DNA from: Saonia flava
GTDB taxonomy: Bacteria > Bacteroidota > Bacteroidia > Flavobacteriales > Flavobacteriaceae
Length of the DNA stretch: 64,000 nt
Direction: 5' to 3'
Assembly (NCBI RefSeq): GCF_011927795.1
Contig: NZ_JAATJJ010000002.1
Coordinates: forward strand, 806,001 to 870,000
Positions 21,560 through 32,053 of the stretch are shown one piece after another. The position numbers and the translations under genes were made by a program. Position 1 is the stretch's first letter; every line of letters begins with the position of its first letter. The notes beneath the pieces were generated by a model. The model saw only the letters and a program-made list of their open reading frames with translations, was not told the origin of the DNA and ran no database searches.

Positions 21560-22176
21560 TACTTCTCAATAGTTATGTAAGCGTTTTTATGACCAGGAAC
21601 ACAACCTTTAACAACTAGAAGGTTCTTTTCTGGAACTACTTTTAAAACTCTTAGGTTTTGAACAGATACACGTTCACCGCCCATTCTACCGGCCATCCTC
21701 ATACCTTTGAATACTCTCGCAGGATAAGATGCGGCACCAATGGAACCTGGAGCTCTTAATCTATTGTGCTGACCGTGCGTTGACTGTCCTACACCTCCAA
21801 AGCCATGTCTTTTAACAACACCTTGAAAACCTTTTCCTTTAGATGTTCCAACAACATCTACAAATTCTCCTTCTACAAAAAGATCAACCCCTATGGAATC
21901 ACCTAATTTGTATTCACCTTCAAAACCTTGGAATTCTACGACTTTCTTTTTAGGAGAAGTACCTGCCTTTTTAAAATGACCCGATTCGGGTTTATTAGCA
22001 CGTTTTTCTGCCTTGTCATCGAAACCAAGTTGAAGGGCACTGTACCCGTCTACCTCTTCGGTTCTGACTTGGGTAACTACGCATGGTCCAGCTTCGATTA
22101 CTGTACATGGGACATTTTTCCCATTTTCATCGAAAATGCTGGTCATACCTACTTTTTTTCCTATTAACCCAGACAT
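21559..22176 (-). CDS. rplC: 50S ribosomal protein L3
   Basis: A 205-residue protein that reaches the peptidyl transferase centre. [17 protein letters not shown] and [19 protein letters not shown] are diagnostic. It starts after an unusually long 162-bp gap, the largest inside the cluster. Confidence 0.98.
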   Translation of the reverse strand: MSGLIGKKVGMTSIFDENGKNVPCTVIEAGPCVVTQVRTEEVDGYSALQLGFDDKAEKRANKPESGHFKKAGTSPKKKVVEFQGFEGEYKLGDSIGVDLFVEGEFVDVVGTSKGKGFQGVVKRHGFGGVGQSTHGQHNRLRAPGSIGAASYPARVFKGMRMAGRMGGERVSVQNLRVLKVVPEKNLLVVKGCVPGHKNAYITIEK

Positions 22177-22338
22177 ATTTATATTTATTAATTACTAAAA
22201 CTTTTTTCTAAATTGTCAATTTTTAGACAAAAAAACAGGGCCAAAAATAATTCGACCCCGAATATATTTTTTTTCCATTTTTCCTTTGCGAAACGCTCCG
22301 GACATGTATTTGAAGGCTAAGCCCTCAACATTAAAGCA
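22177..22338 (-). promoter_or_regulatory. Possible structured leader between rpsJ and rplC
   Basis: All neighbouring gaps are short, but 162 bp separate rpsJ from rplC. On the minus strand the segment holds GGGTC...GGCCC (22238-22258, 5-bp stem) followed by a run of seven T, then a second inverted repeat TCTAAA/TTTAGA (22207-22227) about 30 bp before the rplC ATG. This could be an attenuator or ribosomal-protein binding site; I did not recognise a named leader family. Confidence 0.35.
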
Positions 22339-22644
22339 CTACACCTTAATCTCTACTTCTACTCCACTTGGCAATTCAAGCTTCATTAAAGCATCGATTG
22401 TTTTAGATGAAGAGCTATATATATCCAATAATCTCTTATACGAACTTAACTGGAATTGCTCTCTAGACTTTTTATTTACGTGCGGTGAACGCAATACTGT
22501 AAATATCTTTTTGTGTGTTGGTAAAGGAATTGGACCCGTAACCACCGCACCAGTAGTCTTTACTGTCTTTACAATCTTCTCAGCGGATTTATCCACCAAA
22601 TTGTGATCGTATGATTTTAGTTTTATTCTAATTTTTTGACTCAT
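22339..22644 (-). CDS. rpsJ: 30S ribosomal protein S10
   Basis: A 101-residue head protein, also the transcription factor NusE in antitermination. [18 protein letters not shown] and the [19 protein letters not shown] core are diagnostic. It directly follows fusA; the tuf gene usually found between them is missing. Confidence 0.98.
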   Translation of the reverse strand: MSQKIRIKLKSYDHNLVDKSAEKIVKTVKTTGAVVTGPIPLPTHKKIFTVLRSPHVNKKSREQFQLSSYKRLLDIYSSSSKTIDALMKLELPSGVEVEIKV

Positions 22645-22657
22645 CTTACTAATTAGT

Positions 22658-24784
22658 TTAAGCGGTTACACCTTTAGCTGCCTTAATAACTTCTTCCGCA
22701 ATATTGGAAGGAGTTTCAGCATAATGTGAAAATTCCATTGTAGAAGTTGCCCTACCTGAAGACAACGTTCTTAATGATGTAACATAACCGAACATTTCTG
22801 AAAGCGGCACTTCACCTTTAACAACTTTGGCTCCAGCTCTATCTGACATATCGTTAACTTGACCTCTTCTTCGGTTCAAATCACCTACAATATCACCCAT
22901 GTTTTCTTCTGGTGTTATAACCTCCAATTTCATGATAGGCTCCATAAGTACAGCACGTGCTGCTTTAGCCGCCGCCTTGTATCCCATTTTGGCAGCCAAT
23001 TCAAAAGACAATGAATCAGAATCCACCGCATGGAAAGAACCATCCTTTAAGGTAATCTTCATACTATCCATTTCAAATCCAGCCAAAGGACCATTTTTCA
23101 TAGCCTCTTTAAACCCTTTTTCCACAGAAGGAATATATTCTTTAGGGATATTACCCCCTTTAATTATATTCACAAACTCCAACCCAGACTTACCTTCCTC
23201 TGCAGGTTCCATAGTAAATACGATGTCAGCAAATTTACCACGACCACCAGATTGCTTCTTATAAGTCTCCCTATGATTAGCAGTTGCTGTAAGAGCTTCT
23301 TTATATTCAACCTGAGGTTGACCTTGGTTTACCTCCACCTTAAACTCACGTCTTAATCGGTCAACAATTATATCCAAGTGAAGCTCACCCATACCAGAGA
23401 TAATAGTCTGGCCAGACGCCTCATCCGTTTTAACCTGAAAAGTAGGATCTTCTTCAGCCAATTTAGCCAAAGACATACCTAATTTATCCACATCTGCCTT
23501 TGTTTTTGGCTCAACTGCAATACCTATTACTGGATCAGGAAAATCCATAGACTCCAGAACAATTGGATGTTTTTCATCAGACATGGTATCTCCAGTCTTA
23601 ATATCTTTAAACCCAACTGCTGCACCAATATCACCTGCCTCAATATAATCAATAGCATTTTGTTTATTGGAGTGCATTTGATAGATACGAGAAATACGTT
23701 CTTTTTTACCAGATCTGTTATTCAATATATATGACCCAGCATCCAACCTACCAGAATATGCACGGAAAAATGCCAAGCGACCAACAAAAGGATCCGTGGC
23801 AATCTTAAATGCCAAAGCAGCAAATGGCTCTTTTACATCTGGTTTTCTTGAAATTTCCTCCTCTGTATCAGGATTAATCCCAACAATTGCATCCTTATCA
23901 GTCGGAGAAGGTAAATATCTACAAACAGCATCCAATAAAAATTGAACACCTTTATTCTTAAATGAGGAACCACATATCATTGGTATGATACTCATATCCA
24001 TAACAGCAGCCCTTAGTGCAGCATGCACTTCATCTTCTGTTATAGAATCTTCATCCTCAAAGAATTTTTCCATCAAGTTTTCATCGTACTCCGCCACAGC
24101 TTCAATTAAAGCAGCCCTGTACTCCTTAACTTCATCCTTCATTTCCTCTGGAATATCAACCACATCAAAAGTTGCCCCAAAATTATCATCGTGCCAAACA
24201 ATGGCTCTATTCTTAACTAAATCTACAATACCTTTAAAATCAGCTTCATCACCAATAGGCAAAACAATTGGCACCGCATTAGACCCCAACATTTCCTTAA
24301 CCTGCTTATTTACCATAAGAAAGTTAGCTCCCTGTCTATCCATTTTGTTAACAAACCCAATTCTTGGCACTTTGTAGTTATCGGCCAATCTCCAGTTAGT
24401 TTCAGATTGAGGCTCAACACCATCAACCGCACTAAATAAGAAAACCAATCCATCAAGAACTCTTAAAGAACGGTTCACCTCGACTGTAAAATCAACGTGA
24501 CCGGGAGTATCAATAATATTAAAATGGTATCCTTTAGTTTCTGGAGTAGGCAGTGCATTTTTTAAAGGAAATTGCCATGTACAAGTTGTAGCAGCAGAAG
24601 TAATAGTAATACCACGCTCCTGTTCTTGCTCCATCCAGTCCATTGTTGCAGCACCATCATGCACCTCCCCAATTTTATGACTCACTCCTGTATAAAAAAG
24701 TATACGCTCTGTTGTTGTTGTCTTACCAGCATCAATATGCGCAGCAATACCTATATTTCTTGTGTACTTTAAATCTCTTCCCAT
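22658..24784 (-). CDS. fusA: Elongation factor G
   Basis: A 708-residue GTPase that moves tRNAs and mRNA during translocation. The G domain shows [13 protein letters not shown], the switch [10 protein letters not shown] and [10 protein letters not shown]; domain II begins near residue 320, and domain IV carries the tip loop with [17 protein letters not shown]. The length is normal. It lies between rpsG and rpsJ, 12-14 bp from each. Confidence 0.99.
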   Translation of the reverse strand: MGRDLKYTRNIGIAAHIDAGKTTTTERILFYTGVSHKIGEVHDGAATMDWMEQEQERGITITSAATTCTWQFPLKNALPTPETKGYHFNIIDTPGHVDFTVEVNRSLRVLDGLVFLFSAVDGVEPQSETNWRLADNYKVPRIGFVNKMDRQGANFLMVNKQVKEMLGSNAVPIVLPIGDEADFKGIVDLVKNRAIVWHDDNFGATFDVVDIPEEMKDEVKEYRAALIEAVAEYDENLMEKFFEDEDSITEDEVHAALRAAVMDMSIIPMICGSSFKNKGVQFLLDAVCRYLPSPTDKDAIVGINPDTEEEISRKPDVKEPFAALAFKIATDPFVGRLAFFRAYSGRLDAGSYILNNRSGKKERISRIYQMHSNKQNAIDYIEAGDIGAAVGFKDIKTGDTMSDEKHPIVLESMDFPDPVIGIAVEPKTKADVDKLGMSLAKLAEEDPTFQVKTDEASGQTIISGMGELHLDIIVDRLRREFKVEVNQGQPQVEYKEALTATANHRETYKKQSGGRGKFADIVFTMEPAEEGKSGLEFVNIIKGGNIPKEYIPSVEKGFKEAMKNGPLAGFEMDSMKITLKDGSFHAVDSDSLSFELAAKMGYKAAAKAARAVLMEPIMKLEVITPEENMGDIVGDLNRRRGQVNDMSDRAGAKVVKGEVPLSEMFGYVTSLRTLSSGRATSTMEFSHYAETPSNIAEEVIKAAKGVTA

Positions 24785-24796
24785 TTCTATATCTGA

Positions 24797-25273
24797 TTAA
24801 AATCTAAAGTGAGAGAATGCTTTATTTGCTTCGGCCATTTTGTGGGTATCCACTCTTTTCTTAACTGCAGCGCCTTCTTCTTTGGAAGCAGCCAATATTT
24901 CTGAAGCTAATTTTTGCGCCATAGACTTTTCATTTCTCTTTCTTGAAAAACTGATAAGCCATTTCATAGCAGTAGATATTTTTCTATCTGGTCTAATCTG
25001 CATTGGAATTTGAAATGTAGCTCCACCCACTCTTCTACTTCTTACTTCCACATGGGGCATTACATTCGACAATGCATCTTTCCATATTTCCAAAGCTGTT
25101 TTCTCGTCATCGGTCTTTTTCTCCTCAACAATATCTATTGCATCGTAGAATACTTTAAAAGCGATCGATTTCTTTCCATCCCACATCATCATGTTCACAA
25201 AACGAGTTACCAGCTGATCATTAAATCTTGGATCTGGTAAAAGCGGTCTTTTTTTCGCTTGTTTTTTTCTCAT
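24797..25273 (-). CDS. rpsG: 30S ribosomal protein S7
   Basis: A 158-residue 16S rRNA-binding head protein. [19 protein letters not shown] and the C-terminal [20 protein letters not shown] (partial) match the family. In E. coli S7 regulates the str operon. Confidence 0.98.
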   Translation of the reverse strand: MRKKQAKKRPLLPDPRFNDQLVTRFVNMMMWDGKKSIAFKVFYDAIDIVEEKKTDDEKTALEIWKDALSNVMPHVEVRSRRVGGATFQIPMQIRPDRKISTAMKWLISFSRKRNEKSMAQKLASEILAASKEEGAAVKKRVDTHKMAEANKAFSHFRF

Positions 25274-25295
25274 GTCTTCTCTTTAAAAGTTTTAA

Positions 25296-25670
25296 TTACT
25301 TTTTAGGTCGTTTTGCTCCGTACTTAGATCTTCGCTGAGTTCTGCCTGCAACACCTGCTGTGTCCAAAGCCCCTCTAACAATATGATATCGCACTCCTGG
25401 CAAATCTTTTACCCTTCCGCCTCTTACTAATACTATCGAGTGCTCTTGCAAATTGTGTCCTTCACCAGGTATGTAAGCGTTCACTTCTTTTCCATTAGTT
25501 AACCTAACCCTTGCAACTTTACGCATTGCTGAGTTTGGTTTCTTTGGAGTAGTTGTGTAAACACGCGTACAAACACCTCTTCTTTGAGGACACGAATCCA
25601 AAGCAGCCGATTTACTCTTCTTAGTAATTGTGGCCCTTCCTTTTCGTACTAATTGTGAAATTGTTGGCAT
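25296..25670 (-). CDS. rpsL: 30S ribosomal protein S12
   Basis: A 124-residue decoding-centre protein and first gene of the cluster. The streptomycin-related lysines are wild type: one in [13 protein letters not shown], one in [14 protein letters not shown] consensus promoter lies 43 bp upstream of the ATG. Confidence 0.98.
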   Translation of the reverse strand: MPTISQLVRKGRATITKKSKSAALDSCPQRRGVCTRVYTTTPKKPNSAMRKVARVRLTNGKEVNAYIPGEGHNLQEHSIVLVRGGRVKDLPGVRYHIVRGALDTAGVAGRTQRRSKYGAKRPKK

Positions 25671-25712
25671 ACTATATATAAATGTATAAACTTACCCTCT
25701 TTTAAGGGCTGG

Positions 25713-25743
25713 CAAATGTAGTAATAATTCACAGTATTTCAAA
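25713..25743 (-). promoter_or_regulatory. Promoter of the rpsL-led ribosomal cluster
   Basis: On the minus strand TTTG (25743-25740), a 19-bp spacer and TACATTTG (25720-25713) match the Bacteroidetes housekeeping promoter TTTG-N19-TAnnTTTG exactly. The expected transcript start is about 35 bp before the rpsL ATG. Confidence 0.8.
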
Positions 25744-26046
25744 CACTAGGGGATTAATTTTTTACTTTTTTTTTAAGAATGGGAATACGACCCTGTTGAA
25801 CATCAATTATTTTGCAAGATTCCCATAATTGCACAATGCCCAAAGTTTGGATTATCTTTACCTATATACAACTTAATATTATGTTTCAATTTAAAATTTT
25901 CCCCCAATTTTAAAATGTTAAAAAACATCTAAAATTTGAGGATTCTTTAATATAAATATGGAAAACTGCGCATATTCGATTTTTTAACAAAGGCTAATGG
26001 GAAAGTTATATTATTTTACATACTCTTAAAGTTTTATTAAAATTCG

Positions 26047-26078
26047 TTTGGAATATTAAGGTGAAATTATCACTTTTG
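26047..26078 (+). promoter_or_regulatory. Promoter of the susCD locus
   Basis: TTTG (26047-26050), a 20-bp spacer and CACTTTTG (26071-26078) match the Bacteroidetes consensus with one mismatch in the -7 element. The ATG of susC is 28 bp beyond, so the leader would be only about 20 bases. Confidence 0.6.
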
Positions 26079-26106
26079 CCGATAGCTAATTCAAATAATT
26101 TAAAAA

Positions 26107-29100
26107 ATGAGAACAAAATCAAATGGAATCTTAACGCTGTTATTGGCGTTTATTGTGCATTTGTCTTTTGCACAAGAAAAAACGATTTCAGGTAACGTTA
26201 CAGACCAAGACGGTCTTCCCTTGCCTGGAGTTAACATCGTTGTAGAGGGTACTACTACAGGTACTCAAACCGATTTTGACGGAAACTACGCCATAAGTGC
26301 TAGTGAAGGTCAAACCCTACTTTTTTCTTACATAGGACAAAAAGACATTAGAAGTGTAGTTGGGGCTAGTAGCACCATGAATGTCCAAATGGAAGAAGAT
26401 GCCCAGGCTTTGGAAGAGGTTATTGTAACCGCCCAAGGTATTAAGCGTGAAAAGAAAGCCTTAGGGTATGCAGTATCTTCTGTTGGTGAAGAAGACCTGG
26501 AACAAAGAGCTGAAGGTGATATCGCCAGAGTCTTGTCCGGTAAAGCGTCTGGTGTAAATATTACTTCCGCAGGTGGTATGTCTGGTTCTGGTACCAATGT
26601 GGTAATCAGGGGTCTAAGTTCATTTAGTGGCAGTAACCAAGCTTTGTTTGTCGTAGATGGTGTGCCTTTTAGTAGTGATACCAATGCAGAATCCCAGAGT
26701 GGAAATGCTTCCAGCTTCTTGGATGGAAATACTGGTTCTTCACGTTTCTTGGATTTAGATCCAAACAATATTGCCAATGTAGAGGTGCTTAAAGGTTTGG
26801 CAGCTGCTACCTTATATGGTACGCAAGGTAAAAATGGTGTTATTTTAATCACTACGAAAGCTGCAGCAGGTACTGGTGGAGCTAAAAAGAGTGAAATTAC
26901 CGTTAACCAATCATACTTTGTCAATGCTTTTGCATCAATGCCAGACTACCAAAATCAATATGGTAACGGTTTTGACCAATCATTTGGTTGGTTCTTTAGT
27001 AACTGGGGTCCCAGTTTTGATCGTGGTGGAGTTTCTGGATGGGGCAATCAAGCTGCCATTGATGACCAAGGAACTTTGGAACACCCATATTCCACAACTG
27101 CCGTGGCAGCAACACGAGATGCTTTTCCTGAATTGCAAGGTGCCAGATATGATTGGAAGCCATACAATTCAGTTGGAGACTTTTTTAGACCAGCAGGTAT
27201 CAGCAATACATCCGTAAACATCAATGGAGGTACTGCCGATGGAAATACTTCTTACAATGTAAACTTTGGTTACTTGGATGAGGATAGTTTTGTTCCGGGC
27301 AACTCATTAAACAGAGCCACTGTTTCTGTTGGTGGTCGTTCTCGACTATCTAATAAGTTTACAGTTGCCGCAACTATGAACTATGCGAGAACCGATTACA
27401 GAACACCACCTATTGCAGCAAGTAGAGGTAACGGAACCTTAGGGCTTTCTCTTTTTGCAAACGTATTCTTTACGCCTCGTAGTGTTGATTTAATGGGACT
27501 TCCTTTTGAAAATCCTATCGATAAGTCCAGTGTATATTATAGAAATGGAAATGACATTATCAACCCTAGATGGATTGAAAAAAATGTTAAAAATTCGCAG
27601 TTGACCAACAGGTTCTTTTGGAATGCATCCATGACATATGAATTAAACGACAACATAGACCTTACCTACCGTGCAGGTATGGACTTTTATAATGAAAGAA
27701 ACGTTCAGTATTCCAATAAAGGTGGTGTAAACTTTAATGCCGCAATTTTTGGTTTCTTGAATACTTATGATAATACCAATACAATATGGGATCATTATTT
27801 AGCCTTGAATGGTAATTATGACCTATCAGAAAAATTGGGAATGTCCTTTAATGTTGGTGCTACAACAAGGTCAACAACTTTTGACCAACAAGGTGTGGCA
27901 AGTACAGGACAAATAGTTTATGGTGTTGCAAGACACTTTAACTATTCCAATCAATCACCTATTCAATATACGGAGAGAAGAAATATTGCAGGTGTATTGG
28001 GTCAAGCAACCTTTGATTATGACAACATGTTGTTTTTAACAGCATCAACAAGAACTGACTGGGTATCTAACCTTATTACAGAGAATAACAGTAAGACCTA
28101 TCCAAGTGCTAGTTTGTCATTTTTGCCAACTACCGCTTTCCGTGGATTGCAATCACAGAATGGACTTAATTTCTTAAAATTGAGAGCAGGTGTAGGACAA
28201 TCAGCTACATTCCCATCGGCATACCCAACTGTTAGTATTGTTGAACAAAGCACGCAGGTGAACGGAGAAGGTGGTGAGGTTACAACGAACCAAGTTGCTG
28301 GATTTAAAGCAAATCCAAACTTAAAGCCAGAATTGTTATCAGAATTTGAAGTTGGGTTTGAATCTAGGTTCTTGGACAATAGAGTTTCTCTTGACTTTAC
28401 CTATTTTGACCGTACAACCAAGGATTTGATTGTTCGTGAACCCCTTTCACCATCCACAGGTTTTACATTTACGCAAAGTAATGTAGGTAAAATTGAAGGA
28501 GATGGTATTGAAGTTGATGCAGCTATTGATTGGTTTAGAAGCAATGAATCGGATGGCTTTAATTGGAACACTAGGGTTAATTTCTCTACATACAATCCTG
28601 TTGTGACTGAGCAAGAGCAAGATATCATTATCTATGCAGGAAGTACAGCACTTTTTGTTGGTGGTAACGCTGCAATAGAAGGCAAGCCACTAGGTTCAAT
28701 TGTAGGTACTGCGTTCCAAAGAGATGAAGCAGGCAATCTATTAATAAATGATGCTGGTAACTATATAAGTACTGAGCAAGATATAGATGGAAATGTACCA
28801 GTTATTGGTGATCCAAATCCTGACTATACGATGAACTTAATTAATAGCATTTCATATAAAAACTGGAATTTAGGCTTTCAATTCAACCACATAAAAGGAG
28901 GGGATATTATGTCTAGTACAATTGCTACACTTCTAGGAAGAGGTTTGATCGTAGAAACTCAGGATAGGGAAAATACTTTTATCCTTCCAGGTGTTAGACA
29001 AAGTACTGGTGAGCCTAATAACATTCAGTTGAACAACTCTACGTACTTCTTCAGCAACTTATTGTTTGGTCCTGCTGAGGCAAAAATATATGATGCATCC

Positions 29101-29349
29101 GTAGTTCGTTTACAGGAAGTTTCTTTGGCATATTCTTTCCCATCTAAATTTTTGGACAAGACGCCTTTTGGTTCATTGACATTTACCTTACAAGGTAACA
29201 ACCTATGGTATAACGCTTACAATACGCCTGATGGAGCTAATTTTGATCCTAACGTTCAAGGTGTAGGTGTAGGAAATAGCCAAGGATTTGATTTCCTTAA
29301 TGGACCTAGTTCAAAAAGATATGGTTTAAGTGTTAAGGCTACATTTTAA
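26107..29349 (+). CDS. SusC/RagA family TonB-linked outer-membrane protein
   Basis: A 1080-residue outer-membrane transporter. A signal peptide ending SFAQ is followed by a carboxypeptidase-D-like regulatory domain (about residues 24-110: ISGNVTDQDGLPLPGVNIVV, DFDGNYAIS), a short LEEVIVTAQG segment, a plug domain (VVIRGLSSF, ALFVVDGVP, VEVLKGLAAATLYG) and a beta barrel to the terminal aromatic residue (VKATF). Such proteins form the gated pore of SusCD complexes and import glycans or peptides using TonB energy. The substrate is not readable: no carbohydrate-active enzyme gene is adjacent, so a peptide or other nutrient is as likely as a glycan. Confidence 0.95.
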   Translation: MRTKSNGILTLLLAFIVHLSFAQEKTISGNVTDQDGLPLPGVNIVVEGTTTGTQTDFDGNYAISASEGQTLLFSYIGQKDIRSVVGASSTMNVQMEEDAQALEEVIVTAQGIKREKKALGYAVSSVGEEDLEQRAEGDIARVLSGKASGVNITSAGGMSGSGTNVVIRGLSSFSGSNQALFVVDGVPFSSDTNAESQSGNASSFLDGNTGSSRFLDLDPNNIANVEVLKGLAAATLYGTQGKNGVILITTKAAAGTGGAKKSEITVNQSYFVNAFASMPDYQNQYGNGFDQSFGWFFSNWGPSFDRGGVSGWGNQAAIDDQGTLEHPYSTTAVAATRDAFPELQGARYDWKPYNSVGDFFRPAGISNTSVNINGGTADGNTSYNVNFGYLDEDSFVPGNSLNRATVSVGGRSRLSNKFTVAATMNYARTDYRTPPIAASRGNGTLGLSLFANVFFTPRSVDLMGLPFENPIDKSSVYYRNGNDIINPRWIEKNVKNSQLTNRFFWNASMTYELNDNIDLTYRAGMDFYNERNVQYSNKGGVNFNAAIFGFLNTYDNTNTIWDHYLALNGNYDLSEKLGMSFNVGATTRSTTFDQQGVASTGQIVYGVARHFNYSNQSPIQYTERRNIAGVLGQATFDYDNMLFLTASTRTDWVSNLITENNSKTYPSASLSFLPTTAFRGLQSQNGLNFLKLRAGVGQSATFPSAYPTVSIVEQSTQVNGEGGEVTTNQVAGFKANPNLKPELLSEFEVGFESRFLDNRVSLDFTYFDRTTKDLIVREPLSPSTGFTFTQSNVGKIEGDGIEVDAAIDWFRSNESDGFNWNTRVNFSTYNPVVTEQEQDIIIYAGSTALFVGGNAAIEGKPLGSIVGTAFQRDEAGNLLINDAGNYISTEQDIDGNVPVIGDPNPDYTMNLINSISYKNWNLGFQFNHIKGGDIMSSTIATLLGRGLIVETQDRENTFILPGVRQSTGEPNNIQLNNSTYFFSNLLFGPAEAKIYDASVVRLQEVSLAYSFPSKFLDKTPFGSLTFTLQGNNLWYNAYNTPDGANFDPNVQGVGVGNSQGFDFLNGPSSKRYGLSVKATF

Positions 29350-29375
29350 GATAAATAAATAATTGCATAGATATT

Positions 29376-31061
29376 ATGAAAAAAATAGTAAAATATTTAA
29401 CAGTTGTTTTTTTAGTGGGTGGTTTTTTCAACTCATGCGAAACAACGGACTTGGACTTACTTGTTAGTCCAAACGACCTTGCTTCTGATCAAGCAGATCC
29501 TAACTTGTTATTGAATTCAATACAATTGGCTTATTCAACCAATATGTCAGTAATAAGTGATAGAGGAGCAGAGTTGACTCGTATAGATTATATGAACGGT
29601 AGGGATTATTTCAACAATTATGCGGGTACAACATTCAATACCATATGGTCAAGAACCTATAGTAGTGGATTAAATGGTAATGGTGATGGCAATGTTAACG
29701 TAGGTATGTTTACCAATGTTGAAAACCTAAAACAAATCGATGCTGTTACCGATGTGGATTACTCTTTTCATATTGGTGTTGGGCAAACTTTAAAGGCACA
29801 TATGCTCTTATTGTTAGTGGATTATTTAGGTGAAGCAGCATTGACCCAAGCAGGAAATCCATCTGAGTTCCCTGCACCTTTATTAGATGATGGGGCAACG
29901 GTATATGCTGGTGCATTGGCATTGTTGGATGAAGCGCAAAGTTTGCTTGCTTCAGGACCTTCAACAAATGGCGCCGCTGATTTCTTCTATGGAGGTGACA
30001 CTTCTAAATGGATCAAATTAATCAATACCATTCGCTTAAAGGCCTATGTAACGACAGGAAACACCGCTGCATTCAACAATATTATTTCCGGTGGAAACTA
30101 CATAGCAGATAGTGCTGATGATTTTCAATGGCAGTATGGAACTAGAGAATTATCTCCAGATACCAGACATCCAGATTATGCCACTGATTATACAACAAGT
30201 GGTGCCAATATATACCAGTCAAACTGGTTAATGGAGCAAATGTTGCTTAATGGCGATCCTAGAATTAGATATTATTTCTACAGACAGGAAGATGCCACTC
30301 CAGGCGCAGATGCCGCTCCAGACGAGGAATTATTGGCTTGTTCTTTAGTAGTTCCTCCACAGCATTATATAGATGGTGGTTTTACATACTGTAGTGTTAC
30401 CAACGGTTACTGGGGTAGATCTCACGGAAATGATGAAGGTACTCCTCCAGATGGTTTCCAAAGAACAGCTAACGGTGTTTATCCTGCAGGTGGACGTTTT
30501 GATGATGACAGCTTTGATGTAGTTGGTCTTGGACTTGGTGGTGGTGGTGCTGGTATAGAGCCTATCCTATTGGCTTCCTATGTAGACTTTTGGGAAGCGG
30601 AAGTAGCTATGGCAACCGGAGCAGCTGATGCAGTAGTAAGCGGTCACATGGAAGATGGTTTGGTTAAATCAATAGCCAAAGTTCAAAGTTTTGGTGACTT
30701 GGATGGTTCAGCAGATTTATCAGTTGGAGCAACTGCAACAGAGGTAACAGCATTCATTGATGCGCAAGTTGCTGCATTTACATCATCAACTGGTGATGAT
30801 AAAATGAATGTTCTAGCCGAGCAATACTTTGTAACATTATTTGGTGGTGCAACGGAAGCCTATAATTTTTATAGAAGAACAGGGTTCCCAACGACTTTAA
30901 TGCCAAACTGGGAGCCTAATCCAGGAGCATTTCCAAGAACATTTTTGTATCCACAAAATGAGGTTATCACTAACCCAAATTTGGATCAAAAAACGGATTT
31001 GACACAGCAAGTATTTTGGGATACCAATCCTTCAAGTCCTACTTTTCCAGTAGCTAACTAA
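29376..31061 (+). CDS. SusD/RagB family nutrient-binding outer-membrane lipoprotein
   Basis: A 561-residue lipoprotein with a lipobox at GGFFNSC (Cys21). The N-terminal helices (DPNLLLNSIQLAY) and helical repeats resemble the SusD-like_2 group of substrate-binding lids. It starts 26 bp after the SusC-like gene and is expected to cover that barrel and capture substrate at the cell surface. The glycine-rich segment GLGGGGAGIEPILLASYVDFWEAE (partial) is typical of this subgroup near the C terminus. Confidence 0.92.
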   Translation: MKKIVKYLTVVFLVGGFFNSCETTDLDLLVSPNDLASDQADPNLLLNSIQLAYSTNMSVISDRGAELTRIDYMNGRDYFNNYAGTTFNTIWSRTYSSGLNGNGDGNVNVGMFTNVENLKQIDAVTDVDYSFHIGVGQTLKAHMLLLLVDYLGEAALTQAGNPSEFPAPLLDDGATVYAGALALLDEAQSLLASGPSTNGAADFFYGGDTSKWIKLINTIRLKAYVTTGNTAAFNNIISGGNYIADSADDFQWQYGTRELSPDTRHPDYATDYTTSGANIYQSNWLMEQMLLNGDPRIRYYFYRQEDATPGADAAPDEELLACSLVVPPQHYIDGGFTYCSVTNGYWGRSHGNDEGTPPDGFQRTANGVYPAGGRFDDDSFDVVGLGLGGGGAGIEPILLASYVDFWEAEVAMATGAADAVVSGHMEDGLVKSIAKVQSFGDLDGSADLSVGATATEVTAFIDAQVAAFTSSTGDDKMNVLAEQYFVTLFGGATEAYNFYRRTGFPTTLMPNWEPNPGAFPRTFLYPQNEVITNPNLDQKTDLTQQVFWDTNPSSPTFPVAN

Positions 31062-31070
31062 AAAAGTAAG

Positions 31071-32042
31071 ATGATGAAAAGTATTAATAATAAACTTATT
31101 CTAACAATGCTTGCCTTTGTTACCATGCTATTTAATGCATGTGATGAGGGGGATGCAGTAGTAGATGATGTGGTTGCCAATACAACAAGAGGAGCCATAT
31201 TGAGGACGGTAAACTTAATTTCCAATGAATTACCTATTGGAGTTGCAGATGCCGAATTTTCAGTTGAGCTTGAGGTTCAAGATGAAGAAAACGGTGCATT
31301 AGTTGACAATATCGAAGTTTACTTAGGGTTCAGGGATAATTCAGATGATGGAGGTCCTGATTTGGATAAAGATGAAATACTGGCAACAACATTGCCTAGT
31401 TCAAGTTTTACCATTGGTGAATTTGATCTACCAAGAACATCTTATTCAATACCGTTGACCGATATGCTGTCCTCTTTGGGATTAAGTGATACCGATATCG
31501 ATGGTGGAGATCAATTTACCGTAAGATTTGAATTGGTACTGACTGATGGTAGAAGGTTTTCTTTTGCTGACAATTCTGGTACCTTAACAGGTTCTTTCTT
31601 CAGCTCACCATTTTTATACACTCCAACAGTGGTTTGTTTGGTTCCTGAAGATAAATTTGTTGGGACCTACATCTTAAGCAATGTTACCGGTGGACCCTTT
31701 GGAACCACTTGGGGCCAAGGTACAGAAGTTACTTTGTCTGTTGGTGAAGTAAGTACACAGAGAGTTTTCTCTGCCACTTATTTACCACAATTTGCAATTG
31801 GAAATGGCCCTGCTGAGTTCGTAATGGATTTAGTTTGTGGTGAAATCATTATACCAACAGGGCAAAGTAGTGGATTACAGTGTGTTGCTGGCATTAGCTT
31901 TGGACCTCCAAAAGGTGAGCCCAATGGCACATATGATGTAGCTATCACTGATGATAGTGTTTTAACATTTGCTTTCTTTGAAGATGAAGCCGATGATTGT
32001 GGAGGCGGTGCAAATGTTATTGCCGAATTAGTTAAACAATAA
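31071..32042 (+). CDS. Unknown lipoprotein, paralogue 1 (shared N domain, unique C domain)
   Basis: A 323-residue predicted lipoprotein (lipobox MLFNAC, then an acidic DEGD stretch that resembles the export signal for surface-exposed Bacteroidetes lipoproteins). Residues of about 24-190 form a domain shared with the next gene: TTRGAILRTVN, SNELPIG, FTIGEFDLPR, DGRRFSFADNSGTLTGSFFSSPF. The C-terminal part (about 190-323), beginning FVGTYILSNVTGG, is different from the neighbour and resembles small beta-rich domains common in Bacteroidetes lipoproteins. It lies 9 bp after the SusD-like gene, so it probably belongs to the same transport complex. No enzymatic motif is seen; function unknown. Confidence 0.8.
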   Translation: MMKSINNKLILTMLAFVTMLFNACDEGDAVVDDVVANTTRGAILRTVNLISNELPIGVADAEFSVELEVQDEENGALVDNIEVYLGFRDNSDDGGPDLDKDEILATTLPSSSFTIGEFDLPRTSYSIPLTDMLSSLGLSDTDIDGGDQFTVRFELVLTDGRRFSFADNSGTLTGSFFSSPFLYTPTVVCLVPEDKFVGTYILSNVTGGPFGTTWGQGTEVTLSVGEVSTQRVFSATYLPQFAIGNGPAEFVMDLVCGEIIIPTGQSSGLQCVAGISFGPPKGEPNGTYDVAITDDSVLTFAFFEDEADDCGGGANVIAELVKQ

Positions 32043-32053
32043 GAAGGTTATTA

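Larger units (their letters stand above)
25671..26106. other. Divergent promoter region between the ribosomal cluster and susC
   Basis: A 436-bp AT-rich gap between divergently transcribed genes. It contains one good promoter at each end (annotated separately). I see no coding region, RNA gene or strong repeat in the central 300 bp. Confidence 0.7.

Noticed and set aside
23985-24377. 130-codon open frame antisense to fusA
   Set aside because: It lies wholly inside fusA on the other strand, has a serine/leucine-rich composition typical of antisense reading and no recognisable motif.
25800-26040. Possible small RNA in the rpsL-susC gap
   Set aside because: AT-rich without a strong hairpin plus T run; only the two promoters could be supported.
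26328-26924. 198-codon open frame antisense to the SusC-like gene
   Set aside because: Proline- and serine-rich shadow of a well-supported coding region; no start context or motif.
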